This document shows positions 19,414 to 27,193 of a stretch of DNA of 64,000 nt, piece after piece (positions within the stretch are counted from its first letter, which is position 1; each line of letters opens with the position of its first letter). Source of the stretch: Chryseobacterium sp. CY350 (GTDB lineage Bacteria > Bacteroidota > Bacteroidia > Flavobacteriales > Weeksellaceae); contig NZ_CP116034.1 of NCBI RefSeq assembly GCF_027945075.1, positions 1,426,001-1,490,000 on the forward strand, read 5' to 3'. Under the pieces are notes generated by a model. That model worked only from the letters and a program-made list of their open reading frames with translations, was not told the DNA's origin and searched no databases. The translations under genes and the position numbers were made by a program.

Positions 19414-20434
19414 TGCCTCTATAAAAAGCGTCGCTGTAGGATTTCCGGAGAAATACTATACCAATGATATGGCACCTTTTTCCGAGATTCCGAATTTACC
19501 AAAAAACTGGTGGAGAAATTGGGGAATGGAAGGAAGATATATGGTAGACAAAGAAAAAGGCGAAACCTGCTCTCAGCTTGCCAAAAAAGCGTCTTTGGGA
19601 GCGATAGAAAAAGCTGGTCTTGCTGCAAACGATATAGATCTTATTATCGGAACTACGTGTACCATCACTGGATGGTCTGATAAGGAGGAGAATAGAATTT
19701 TCCCTGGTATTTCAGAATATCTGAAAACAGAGCTGCAATGTAATAATTCGACGATGTGTATTGAGGTAAATCAGGCCTGCATATCATTTCTTGTCGCTAT
19801 GCAAATGGCTTCAGATTACATAAAATCTGGAATGTATAAAAATATCCTGATCTGCTCGGCAGAGACCTTCACACAGATTGCAGACTTCGCTTTACCTTCT
19901 TCTACACTTTTCGGAGACGGCGCGGCATCGGTAGTTGTAGGAAGATCAGAGCAAGACGGACAATTGGTATCGTCTCATTATAAAAGCATCCCCACCTACA
20001 ACGATATTGCAACATTACAGTGGAAAACAACTGTAGGCAAGCCAGGGATAGAATTTACCCGTCCTTATTTTTCATTAGGAGAAGATGCGCCCACCCAAAT
20101 GCAGACATTCGTACCTCAAAATGTTCCTGAAGTTACTTTTAAAGCTTTAGAAAAAGCGGATACCACCGTTGAAGACATACATCATTTTGTATTTCACCAG
20201 CCATCAAAAATGCTGATCAGAATGTGGGCAATGGGCATTGGGATAAAAAAAGAAAAGTACACAACTACCGTAGAGAAATATAGTTGTCTGAGCTCTGCTT
20301 CTATCCCTGTAACGCTATATTTTGCATTAAAAGATGAAAAAATAAAACCTAATAATAAAATTGTACTTGCCGGAGCAGGAATCGGATGGGGCTTCGGAGC
20401 ACAGGTATGGAAAACAGAAAATATTAACTATTAA
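19400..20434 (+). CDS. pqsC: PqsC-like catalytic KAS III subunit
   Basis: This 344-residue thiolase-fold enzyme has its nucleophile Cys at residue 127 (VNQACISF) and catalytic His at 266 (FVFHQPSKM), close to C129 and H269 of Pseudomonas PqsC. The third FabH residue, Asn in a GN motif, is missing: the region reads EKYSCLSSASIP. PqsC also lacks a GN there, so this is a family trait. Other shared landmarks are NWWRNWGM near the N-terminus and AGAGIGWGFGAQVWK at the C-terminus. It should take the acyl chain on Cys and join it to 2-aminobenzoylacetate. The ATGATG start leaves one codon of uncertainty. Confidence 0.87.
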   Translation: MMKYNASIKSVAVGFPEKYYTNDMAPFSEIPNLPKNWWRNWGMEGRYMVDKEKGETCSQLAKKASLGAIEKAGLAANDIDLIIGTTCTITGWSDKEENRIFPGISEYLKTELQCNNSTMCIEVNQACISFLVAMQMASDYIKSGMYKNILICSAETFTQIADFALPSSTLFGDGAASVVVGRSEQDGQLVSSHYKSIPTYNDIATLQWKTTVGKPGIEFTRPYFSLGEDAPTQMQTFVPQNVPEVTFKALEKADTTVEDIHHFVFHQPSKMLIRMWAMGIGIKKEKYTTTVEKYSCLSSASIPVTLYFALKDEKIKPNNKIVLAGAGIGWGFGAQVWKTENINY

Positions 20435-20446
20435 AAATTTTATATA

Positions 20447-20692
20447 ATGGAAAATCAAGAATTATTCAACAAAGTGTATGCTATTTTAGCGGATATCGCA
20501 GAATGCGATGTTAATATCATTAAACCTGATACAGATTTATTAAATGAGATAGGTGTTACCTCTCTTATGGGACTGGAAGTTTTGGTTGAACTTGAAAGAG
20601 AATTTGACCTTAGTCTAGATGAGGGAATTCTTATTAAAATGAAAACTCCAAAAGATATTGTAGACGTTCTGGAAGAAGAATTAGCAGTTTAA
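20447..20692 (+). CDS. Acyl carrier protein dedicated to the cluster
   Basis: This 81-residue acidic four-helix carrier has its phosphopantetheine Ser in GVTSLMGLEVL near residue 39, so the usual D-S-L is T-S-L. It follows the pqsC-like gene by 12 nt and precedes a strong hairpin. It probably carries the growing side chain for the ketosynthase pair, ketoreductase and dehydratase encoded downstream, and hands it to the PqsBC-like condensing enzyme. It is distinct from the housekeeping fatty-acid ACP, whose motif is normally DSL. Confidence 0.85.
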   Translation: MENQELFNKVYAILADIAECDVNIIKPDTDLLNEIGVTSLMGLEVLVELEREFDLSLDEGILIKMKTPKDIVDVLEEELAV

Positions 20693-20699
20693 GAGTTAC

Positions 20700-20748
20700 A
20701 AGCCGAGTTTTTGGGTTCTTACAGATATGTATGAGCCCAAGGCTTTTT
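20700..20748 (+). terminator. Internal terminator or attenuator of the cluster
   Basis: AAGCC (20700-20704) plus TTGGGTTC (20711-20718) pair with GAGCCCAA (20733-20740) plus GGCTT (20741-20745), leaving one 6-nt bulge, and a T-run follows. It lies 8 nt after the ACP stop, so it would separate the pqsABC-acp block from the rest or set a lower expression level for it. Confidence 0.7.
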
Positions 20749-20844
20749 AATAGATTTTGACTTCACCAATATTTATCTGAAAATGATTGGTTCATAACAG
20801 ACACTCATAAGAAACTCCTTTATCAAAGCAAAGGAAAAATTTTT

Positions 20845-22365
20845 TTGAAAAATCAACAAAATAATCTCGTAATGATTGAAAATTTAGAAGTCGATGAATT
20901 GGTAATTGGAGCCGGACTGTGCGGCCTAATGTACGGGATTTCGGCAGCCACCGAAGGAAGTTCGGTTGCCATCAGCGAAGCTCATCACAAAGTAGGCGGC
21001 TATGCTACCAATTTTTACCGGAACAAAAGAAAATTTGTTTTTGACTGCAGTCAGCATAAAGTAAGCGGACTTAAAGAAAATGTAGGAAACCTTTGGAATT
21101 CCCTGAAAAGACTGGGATTACAATCATTGCTGGATGAGTTTGAACTGCATGAAGAAATAGGAACCGTAGTTTATAAAAACCAATTTATAAAACTACCTTC
21201 TGAGCCTGAAGATATTAAAGCGACTCTCATCGCTCATTTCCCTGATGAAATAGTGGGAATTGAAAAACTTTTTTTTGATATAGAATCTCACGGATATCAG
21301 CACTATATGTTTTTTAGAAAGCTGATGAACGAATATACGATTAACAGAAATATTCTGCGCGAAAGCCGCAGCCTCGCAAAAATTACTGCGAGAGATTATT
21401 TTAACACCATTTTTAAAGGACAGGATATTATTGAGGTTCTGAGCCCAATTGCTATATATTCTGGATCGATATCTAATGAAGTGAATGCATTTTATTTTCT
21501 TCACTGTCTATATGCAATGTTCTACGGCGGTCCTGCATTTATGAAAGGAACGGGACAACGCATTTCAGATTTATTATTGAAAGAATTTGTTGATCGTGGC
21601 GGGATTCTTCTGAAGAAAAATGAGGTGCTGGAAATGGAAGACGTAGGCAATCACATGATGGTAACTACCAGAAAAAATATCATAAAAACAAAAAGAGTCA
21701 TAGCAACCTGCCCTCCGGAAGATGTGGTAAGAATGTTGCAAAAGGATGAAAAAGCACAGGAATTCAAAGAAGTTCTTAACAACTTTACAGTCGGATGGGG
21801 ACACTTCTGTGTATTTGCCGTGCTTTCAGTTGCACCAGAGGAATTAGGAATCATTTCACCAGAATATCTTTTAGTTTCAGACACGGGCGATGACTTTACA
21901 GAAGAAGACTTTGAGAATGACACCTACTATGATCTTTTTACTCTGAGTGTAAGTAACTATCATCGTGTAGATCCTGAAGGAGGTTATATTCTTCAATTTA
22001 TTGTTTTAGATCATGGTGACCGATGGTTCCATTTATCCGAAACAGAATACAACGAAAGAAAAGAAAAAATTCAGGAAAAATTAATTAAGAGAGTCCTTAA
22101 AACATTTCCTCAGATAGAAGACAAATTAATATATACAGAATCTTCAACCCCGAAAACCAATTATAAATTTACTTTGGCAACCAAAGGTTCGGCTTTCGCA
22201 TATAAGATGCTTCCGAAAACCAATCTGGGACTATTAAGCAATTTTTCTAATGACAAAGTGAAACTGGTGAGCACGTGGTCCGGAGGTCCCGGTTACGAAA
22301 CAGCAATGTGTTTCGGATATACACAGGGGAAATTATTAAACATGAAAAACACACTGAATACATGA
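20845..22365 (+). CDS. FAD-dependent desaturase/saturase/isomerase of the CrtI-CrtISO-retinol saturase superfamily
   Basis: This protein of about 506 residues starts with a dinucleotide-binding fold (ELVIGAGLCGLMYGISAATEG) followed by EAHHKVGGYATNF, typical of phytoene desaturase and prolycopene isomerase relatives. The C-terminal WSGGPGYETAMCFGYTQGK closes the FAD site. Such enzymes oxidise, reduce or isomerise conjugated double bonds. Here it may act on a polyene side chain made by the linked ketosynthase system, possibly in place of a missing enoyl reductase; this is inference. The TTG at 20845 has AAAGGA upstream; the ATG at 20872 (nine codons later) is the alternative. Its stop overlaps the next start as ATGA. 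Confidence 0.75.
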   Translation: MKNQQNNLVMIENLEVDELVIGAGLCGLMYGISAATEGSSVAISEAHHKVGGYATNFYRNKRKFVFDCSQHKVSGLKENVGNLWNSLKRLGLQSLLDEFELHEEIGTVVYKNQFIKLPSEPEDIKATLIAHFPDEIVGIEKLFFDIESHGYQHYMFFRKLMNEYTINRNILRESRSLAKITARDYFNTIFKGQDIIEVLSPIAIYSGSISNEVNAFYFLHCLYAMFYGGPAFMKGTGQRISDLLLKEFVDRGGILLKKNEVLEMEDVGNHMMVTTRKNIIKTKRVIATCPPEDVVRMLQKDEKAQEFKEVLNNFTVGWGHFCVFAVLSVAPEELGIISPEYLLVSDTGDDFTEEDFENDTYYDLFTLSVSNYHRVDPEGGYILQFIVLDHGDRWFHLSETEYNERKEKIQEKLIKRVLKTFPQIEDKLIYTESSTPKTNYKFTLATKGSAFAYKMLPKTNLGLLSNFSNDKVKLVSTWSGGPGYETAMCFGYTQGKLLNMKNTLNT

Positions 22366-23387
22366 GCAATCTAAAAAAAACATTAAGCCCAAAATTTACA
22401 AGTTTACTAGAAAAACTGAATAAAGCTTCCGAAAAAAAACAAATGAGCCTTCTTCTTGATCATCCTTGGGACGAACCTTTAGAAAATGCATGGCTTAAAA
22501 AAAGAGAGAATATTGCGATCTACGGAACGCCTTATTACGATCTTGCCTCAGAAGAAGAAAGAAGACTTTTATCTGTTTATGAAACAGGGTCATGGTGGTA
22601 CACCTTCATCGTATTCGAAAACCTTGTGTCAGAATATTATATGAAAATTGTGAATCATGGTTCTCTTAAAAGATTTCCTGAAGTCGTAAAATATATCCAT
22701 CATTTTTGTAAGGAAGAGATAGTACATGCAATGGTCTTCAAAAAGGCAATGGCGCATTTTCAGATTACACCGTTTCCTAGCCCATTAAATCTTCAGGAAA
22801 TATACAGCCACAATGCATCAATGTCTGAATTTCCGCTTAAGGCAATTTATCTAACAATTCTTATCGAATGGCTGGCGGAGAATAATGCAATGGAAGATTG
22901 CAATAGCAAAGAAATCTCGCCATTGTCTAGAGCTGTAGCCGTAGAGCATCATAAAGAAGAAGCAAGACATATTGAATGGGGGAAAAACATGATCCGTGAA
23001 TTTCTGGATGCAGTTCCTGAATTTTTGAAAGAAGCACAGGAAAGTACTGCTCCGATGCTAAGAAGCATGCTCGATATGTCGGTTTGCAGTATCGTGGTTT
23101 ATTCTCGGGTTGGCTTTCAGAATCCTGCTTTTAGAGATTATAAAAAACTAATACCTGCAGTATTGGAAAGTGAAAACCGTCAACAGATCAACGCCAGAAT
23201 TATGGCTCCTTTGATGAGATATTTTATCGAAATGGGAATCTGCGATCCTTATAATGATGAAAATATGCAAATATGGAGAGACAACAGATTTGGAAAAGAT
23301 GTTGAAGATGCCGTGGAGTATTTCAGAAAAAAATCTGCCGGAGCAGAAGATATTGATAATGTAATGAATAAAAATTACGACGAATGA
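22362..23387 (+). CDS. AurF-like diiron oxygenase
   Basis: This 341-residue helical protein starts at the ATG at 22362, which overlaps the previous TGA by four bases; a longer in-frame extension upstream is only overlap. It carries two carboxylate-bridged diiron motifs: KEEIVHAM (EExxH, near residues 118-122) and VEHHKEEARHIEWG (residues 194-207), plus an intervening EWLAENNAMED helix. This pattern fits the p-aminobenzoate N-oxygenase AurF family, which oxidises aryl amines; other members hydroxylate carbon. In an anthranilate-derived pathway it could oxidise the amine or the side chain. A PqsL-like N-hydroxylase is also present, so a second, different oxidation seems likely. Confidence 0.78.
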   Translation: MSNLKKTLSPKFTSLLEKLNKASEKKQMSLLLDHPWDEPLENAWLKKRENIAIYGTPYYDLASEEERRLLSVYETGSWWYTFIVFENLVSEYYMKIVNHGSLKRFPEVVKYIHHFCKEEIVHAMVFKKAMAHFQITPFPSPLNLQEIYSHNASMSEFPLKAIYLTILIEWLAENNAMEDCNSKEISPLSRAVAVEHHKEEARHIEWGKNMIREFLDAVPEFLKEAQESTAPMLRSMLDMSVCSIVVYSRVGFQNPAFRDYKKLIPAVLESENRQQINARIMAPLMRYFIEMGICDPYNDENMQIWRDNRFGKDVEDAVEYFRKKSAGAEDIDNVMNKNYDE

Positions 23388-24376
23388 GAACCGTCATATC
23401 AGGATTTGGTCATGCCCTACCCTTTAAAACCGTAGATAACAAAACTATTGTGGAATTGATGAATACAACGGAAGAATTCATCGAAACCCGTACCGGCGTA
23501 CTTACCAGAAAACATATTTCTGAAAATGAAAGTACAAGCGTCTTGATGGTAGAAGCCTGCAAAAAAGCAATTGAGAGAGCAAATCTTTTACCTGAAGACA
23601 TTGATATGCTGATTGTAAACACTTTAAGCCCGGATTATCATGATCCTTCGCAGGCGTGTCTTATTCAGCCGTTACTTTCATTGAAAAATACAATTCCTGT
23701 ATTTGATATCCGAGCGCAATGTAGTGGACTTCTCTACGGAATGGACATCGCAAGACAATTTATAGCAACAGGAACGCATCAGAATATATTAGTGTGTTGT
23801 GGAGAGGCTTTATCAAAAAGAATGGACTATTCTGATGAAGGGAGAAATTTATCGATATTGCTTGGCGACGGAGCCGGAGCAGTGGTTTTAAGCAGTTCCA
23901 AAAATGAAGATAAAGGAATTCTTGATGTCAGCATCCATGCAGATGGAAGCTATTTTAAATTACTATGGACAGAAAGTCCGGGAACATCTGGCAAAACATT
24001 CAATGGAGACGATAGTAAGTGCTCATATTTCAGGATGAATGGTAAGGAAATGTTCAACCACGCTGTGGAGAAATTCACAGAAGTTGCTGTTCAGATATTA
24101 AAAAAGAACAATCTTACCCTCGAAGATATTGATGTTATTATTCCTCACCAACCCAATATGAGAATTTTGGATGCCGTAATGAGCAATCTTGAAATTCCAA
24201 AAGAAAAAATGCAGATTAATGTACACAAATACGGAAATATTGCATCCGGTTCATTACCTGTAACATTAAGCGAATATATGTCGGATACTCCTGAAGAAGA
24301 GAGAGCCGGAAAACTGGGATTGATTATAGGATACGGTTCCGGAGCAACATGGGGAAGTATTTTATATAAATTTTAG
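23384..24376 (+). CDS. pqsD: Anthraniloyl-CoA anthraniloyltransferase, PqsD-like
   Basis: This 330-residue KAS III enzyme has the full triad: C113 (DIRAQCSGLLYG), H255 (IPHQPNMRILDAV) and N285 (KYGNIASGSLP), against C112, H257 and N287 in Pseudomonas PqsD (337 residues). Blocks such as LLPEDIDMLIVNTLSPD and GRNLSILLGDGAGAVV are nearly identical to PqsD as I remember it. The expected reaction is anthraniloyl-CoA plus malonyl-CoA giving 2-aminobenzoylacetyl-CoA. It overlaps the diiron oxygenase gene by ATGA, so it is translationally coupled. This is one of the clearest matches in the cluster. Confidence 0.92.
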   Translation: MRTVISGFGHALPFKTVDNKTIVELMNTTEEFIETRTGVLTRKHISENESTSVLMVEACKKAIERANLLPEDIDMLIVNTLSPDYHDPSQACLIQPLLSLKNTIPVFDIRAQCSGLLYGMDIARQFIATGTHQNILVCCGEALSKRMDYSDEGRNLSILLGDGAGAVVLSSSKNEDKGILDVSIHADGSYFKLLWTESPGTSGKTFNGDDSKCSYFRMNGKEMFNHAVEKFTEVAVQILKKNNLTLEDIDVIIPHQPNMRILDAVMSNLEIPKEKMQINVHKYGNIASGSLPVTLSEYMSDTPEEERAGKLGLIIGYGSGATWGSILYKF

Positions 24377-24390
24377 ATTACATAATAACC

Positions 24391-25266
24391 ATGTGGATCA
24401 ATAAAACAGGACAGGTAGATGATACTTTAACCATCTTGGGAACAACTTCTAACCCGGTTTATCTCTTAAAAGGTGATAACGAATATTCATTGGTAGAAGG
24501 CGGATTGACCCGGGATGCTGAAACTTTGCTGAGTCAATTAAAGGAACATATTCCTGATCTTTCGTTAGTAAAGCATTGGTTTATTACACATTCTCACTAT
24601 GATCATTGCGGCGCCGTTGAGTTCTTGTATCCTTATCTGAGAGATACAAAAATTTACGCCTCAGAAAATGCAGTTAAAAACTTTAGTAATGAAAAGTACG
24701 TAAAAAAAATACGGCAACTTAATTCCTCGATCTCAGACAAAGAAATTGTTCAGGAAGGCAGTTTATCAGATATCCGATTTGAGATTGTAGATGACAAACA
24801 AATCTTAAAAAATAATTCGGGAACGTGGAAAATTATGTACACTCCAGGACACAGCAACTGTTCTATGAGTATCATCAATGAAGAAAAAGATATAATCTTC
24901 GTATCTGATGCCTTAGGTGAGATCATCAATACTAAAAATTGGTTTCCGTTGGCTTTTGATAATGTAGTGCAATTTATTGACAGCATTAACAAAATTGGGA
25001 GCCTGCAAATAAAAACCATTGCTTTAGGACATAATGGTATTCTCACAGGATCGGAAGCTTTATCGGCATCAGTCGAAAGTTTGCGAGGATGCAGCGAGGT
25101 TATTGAATTTATAGCAACCCGTAAAGATTACTTATCATTAGATGAGTTGGTAGATGAGCTTTACAAAAAATATGATGTGGTAGATCATTCTTTCATTCCT
25201 GAAAATGTGTACAGAAAAAGTATAGAAATATTAATCTCACTTTTAAAAACAGAATCATTTGTATGA
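24391..25266 (+). CDS. pqsE: PqsE-like metallo-beta-lactamase-fold thioesterase
   Basis: This 291-residue protein has the di-metal motif THSHYDHCG, with H67, H69, D71 and H72, and further ligands in TPGHSNCS, SDALGE and LGHNG. Its opening (GQVDDTLTILG) and LVEGGLTRDAE match Pseudomonas PqsE (301 residues), which hydrolyses 2-aminobenzoylacetyl-CoA to the free acid used by PqsBC. PqsE also has a regulatory role through RhlR in Pseudomonas; no RhlR homologue is in this window, so only the enzymatic role is proposed. It sits between the pqsD-like and pqsL-like genes and overlaps the latter by ATGA. Confidence 0.88.
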   Translation: MWINKTGQVDDTLTILGTTSNPVYLLKGDNEYSLVEGGLTRDAETLLSQLKEHIPDLSLVKHWFITHSHYDHCGAVEFLYPYLRDTKIYASENAVKNFSNEKYVKKIRQLNSSISDKEIVQEGSLSDIRFEIVDDKQILKNNSGTWKIMYTPGHSNCSMSIINEEKDIIFVSDALGEIINTKNWFPLAFDNVVQFIDSINKIGSLQIKTIALGHNGILTGSEALSASVESLRGCSEVIEFIATRKDYLSLDELVDELYKKYDVVDHSFIPENVYRKSIEILISLLKTESFV

Positions 25267-26417
25267 ATCAAAATCCGAAATATAAAGAATATGATGTATG
25301 TATCGTAGGAGCGGGAATCGCCGGTATTTTCCTGGCGTGGCTGCTTGGCTCAAAAGGTAAAAAAGTATTGATTTTAGAAAAAAATGCTAAAATCAATATG
25401 AACGGTGCAGATATTTTAAAACCTTCCGGAATCAATGTTCTGGAAAAACATGGTCTGCTGCAGGAGCTTATGAATAAAGAATGCAGAGTGAGAGACGAAC
25501 TTCGTGTTTTTCATAATGGTATTCAGGTCGATCATATCAATTATAAGGCAGAAAACGAAAGAGGATATTTTATGGTTTGCCCATATAATGTTTTGCTGGA
25601 AACGATCTATGATAAAATTCAGGCGATCGAAAACGTAGAACTATTGGTGAACCAATCTGTATCAAAAATAAAAGAAGTAGAAAGCGGAGTTTTTGTCACT
25701 TTAAATTCAGGTGAAGAGATATTTTGCAATATTCTTATCGGAGCAGACGGAACAAAGTCTATCGTTAGAGAATATGCCGATATAGAAGCCCATTTTGATT
25801 ATTACGATCATGTAATGTATTTCAACAAATATCCTGTCACAGCAAGCGTTGAAGAGCTCAACAGATTGTATGTTGATGAAAAAGGAGGACTTGCTTACTT
25901 TTACCCCATTAATAACAGAGAATCCCGATGTGTTCTGGGTTTTAGTATGGAAGAAGGTAAAAGTTTGAGAGAATCAGGAAACAGAGACGTTTTAATCAAC
26001 CGACTAAAAGAATTTGTTACCGAAAGTGATGATATGGTGGATCAGATTACCTCAATGGACGATTTTCTTACATTTCCATTATGTAAAATGCATACTGAAA
26101 AATATTTTAATGGAAGAATACTTCTTTTAGGAAACGCAGCACACTCTATTCATCCAATAACCGGACAGGGAATGAACTTAGCCATTGAGGATGTTGGTGA
26201 ACTGATCATCTGGCTCTCAAAATATTTTGAAGCTGAAATTTCACTGGAAGAAGCATTATCCGGTTATCAAAAACAGAGGTTAGAGCTCAATAATAAAGTT
26301 CTCAATTACGGTCACCGCTTGGCAAATAGTTTTGGAAGTGCAGAAAATTTCATGAATAGTCTAAATTCCAAGATACAGACCAGCAGCCGGGATCTTTCTA
26401 TACTTAATAAGATTTAA
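25263..26417 (+). CDS. pqsL: PqsL-like FAD monooxygenase (2-aminobenzoylacetate N-hydroxylase)
   Basis: This 384-residue group A flavoprotein monooxygenase has the GAGIAGIFLAWLLGSKG dinucleotide fold, GADGTKSIVRE (DG motif) and LLGNAAHSIHPITGQGMN (GD motif with Asn for Asp). It resembles Pseudomonas PqsL more than PqsH: NGADILKPSGINVLE, RLYVDEKGGLAYFYPI and the late NYGHRLA all have close PqsL counterparts. PqsL hydroxylates the amine of 2-aminobenzoylacetate, and PqsBC then gives quinoline N-oxides instead of quinolones. The cluster is therefore expected to make a 2-substituted 4-hydroxyquinoline N-oxide. No clear PqsH homologue is seen. Confidence 0.85.
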   Translation: MNQNPKYKEYDVCIVGAGIAGIFLAWLLGSKGKKVLILEKNAKINMNGADILKPSGINVLEKHGLLQELMNKECRVRDELRVFHNGIQVDHINYKAENERGYFMVCPYNVLLETIYDKIQAIENVELLVNQSVSKIKEVESGVFVTLNSGEEIFCNILIGADGTKSIVREYADIEAHFDYYDHVMYFNKYPVTASVEELNRLYVDEKGGLAYFYPINNRESRCVLGFSMEEGKSLRESGNRDVLINRLKEFVTESDDMVDQITSMDDFLTFPLCKMHTEKYFNGRILLLGNAAHSIHPITGQGMNLAIEDVGELIIWLSKYFEAEISLEEALSGYQKQRLELNNKVLNYGHRLANSFGSAENFMNSLNSKIQTSSRDLSILNKI

Positions 26418-26424
26418 AATAATT

Positions 26425-27180
26425 ATGCAAATAGATTTAACAGACAAACATTTTTTAGTAACCGGCGGCGGAAGAGGAATAGGTAAAGCTATTGTTTTGC
26501 AATTGCTTACATCAGGCGCATCCGTATCATTTACCTATAATCACGGTAAAGAAACGGCAGATGCTTTTTTGCAGGAACTTTCGATAAAATTTCCTGGAAA
26601 AGTTGCTCTTTATAAGGCGGATATAAAAGATGAAGAACAATCAAAATCGTTAATTGCTGAAATTGAAAAATCTCAGCTTGGTTCATTGTACGGTTTGGTT
26701 AACAATGCCGGAATAACTATGGATGCTCCATTCTTCAGTATGACCACAGATATGTGGAAAGACGTATTGGATACCAACCTAAGCGGAACGTATTACCTCA
26801 CAAAAGCAGTTGTAAAATCGTTGATCAGGAAGAAAAATTCAAAAATTATTAATATTTCATCTGTTTCAGGAGTAAGAGGTGCTATGGGACAAGCCAATTA
26901 CGGAGCTACAAAAGCTGCTGTTATTTCTTTAACTAAAACTCTTGCGCTGGAATTTGCAAAATTTAATTTGCAAGTAAATGCAGTTGCACCCGGATTTATT
27001 GATACCGAAATGGTCGACAAAATGAATGAACAGGATAAGAAGAAGATTGATCAAATGATCCCTATGAAAAGAATGGGAAAAACGGAAGAAGTTGCCAATC
27101 TGGTCACATTTTTATGTTCAGAAAAAAGTAATTATATCACCGGACAGACCTTTATCATCGATGGAGGACTAACGTTATAA
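26425..27180 (+). CDS. fabG: 3-oxoacyl-ACP reductase (FabG-type SDR)
   Basis: A 251-residue short-chain dehydrogenase. The NADP site TGGGRGIGKAI starts near residue 13, NNAG follows near residue 91, Ser is in NISSVSG, and the YGATK catalytic Tyr-Lys pair lies near residue 152. The C-terminal ITGQTFIIDGGL is typical of FabG. It should reduce the 3-keto group after each condensation by the adjacent ketosynthase. It is probably a dedicated ketoreductase of the cluster and not the housekeeping FabG, because it is flanked by a condensing-enzyme pair and a dehydratase in one operon. Confidence 0.88.
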   Translation: MQIDLTDKHFLVTGGGRGIGKAIVLQLLTSGASVSFTYNHGKETADAFLQELSIKFPGKVALYKADIKDEEQSKSLIAEIEKSQLGSLYGLVNNAGITMDAPFFSMTTDMWKDVLDTNLSGTYYLTKAVVKSLIRKKNSKIINISSVSGVRGAMGQANYGATKAAVISLTKTLALEFAKFNLQVNAVAPGFIDTEMVDKMNEQDKKKIDQMIPMKRMGKTEEVANLVTFLCSEKSNYITGQTFIIDGGLTL

Positions 27181-27193
27181 AAACATAATAAAT

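Noticed and set aside
22275..22361. Upstream extension of the diiron oxygenase
   Set aside because: It overlaps the flavoenzyme gene. The ATGA overlap at 22362 is the natural start.
24391..25266. A beta-lactam resistance enzyme
   Set aside because: The metallo-beta-lactamase fold here has PqsE-specific opening and spacing, no signal peptide, and lies between pqsD- and pqsL-like genes.
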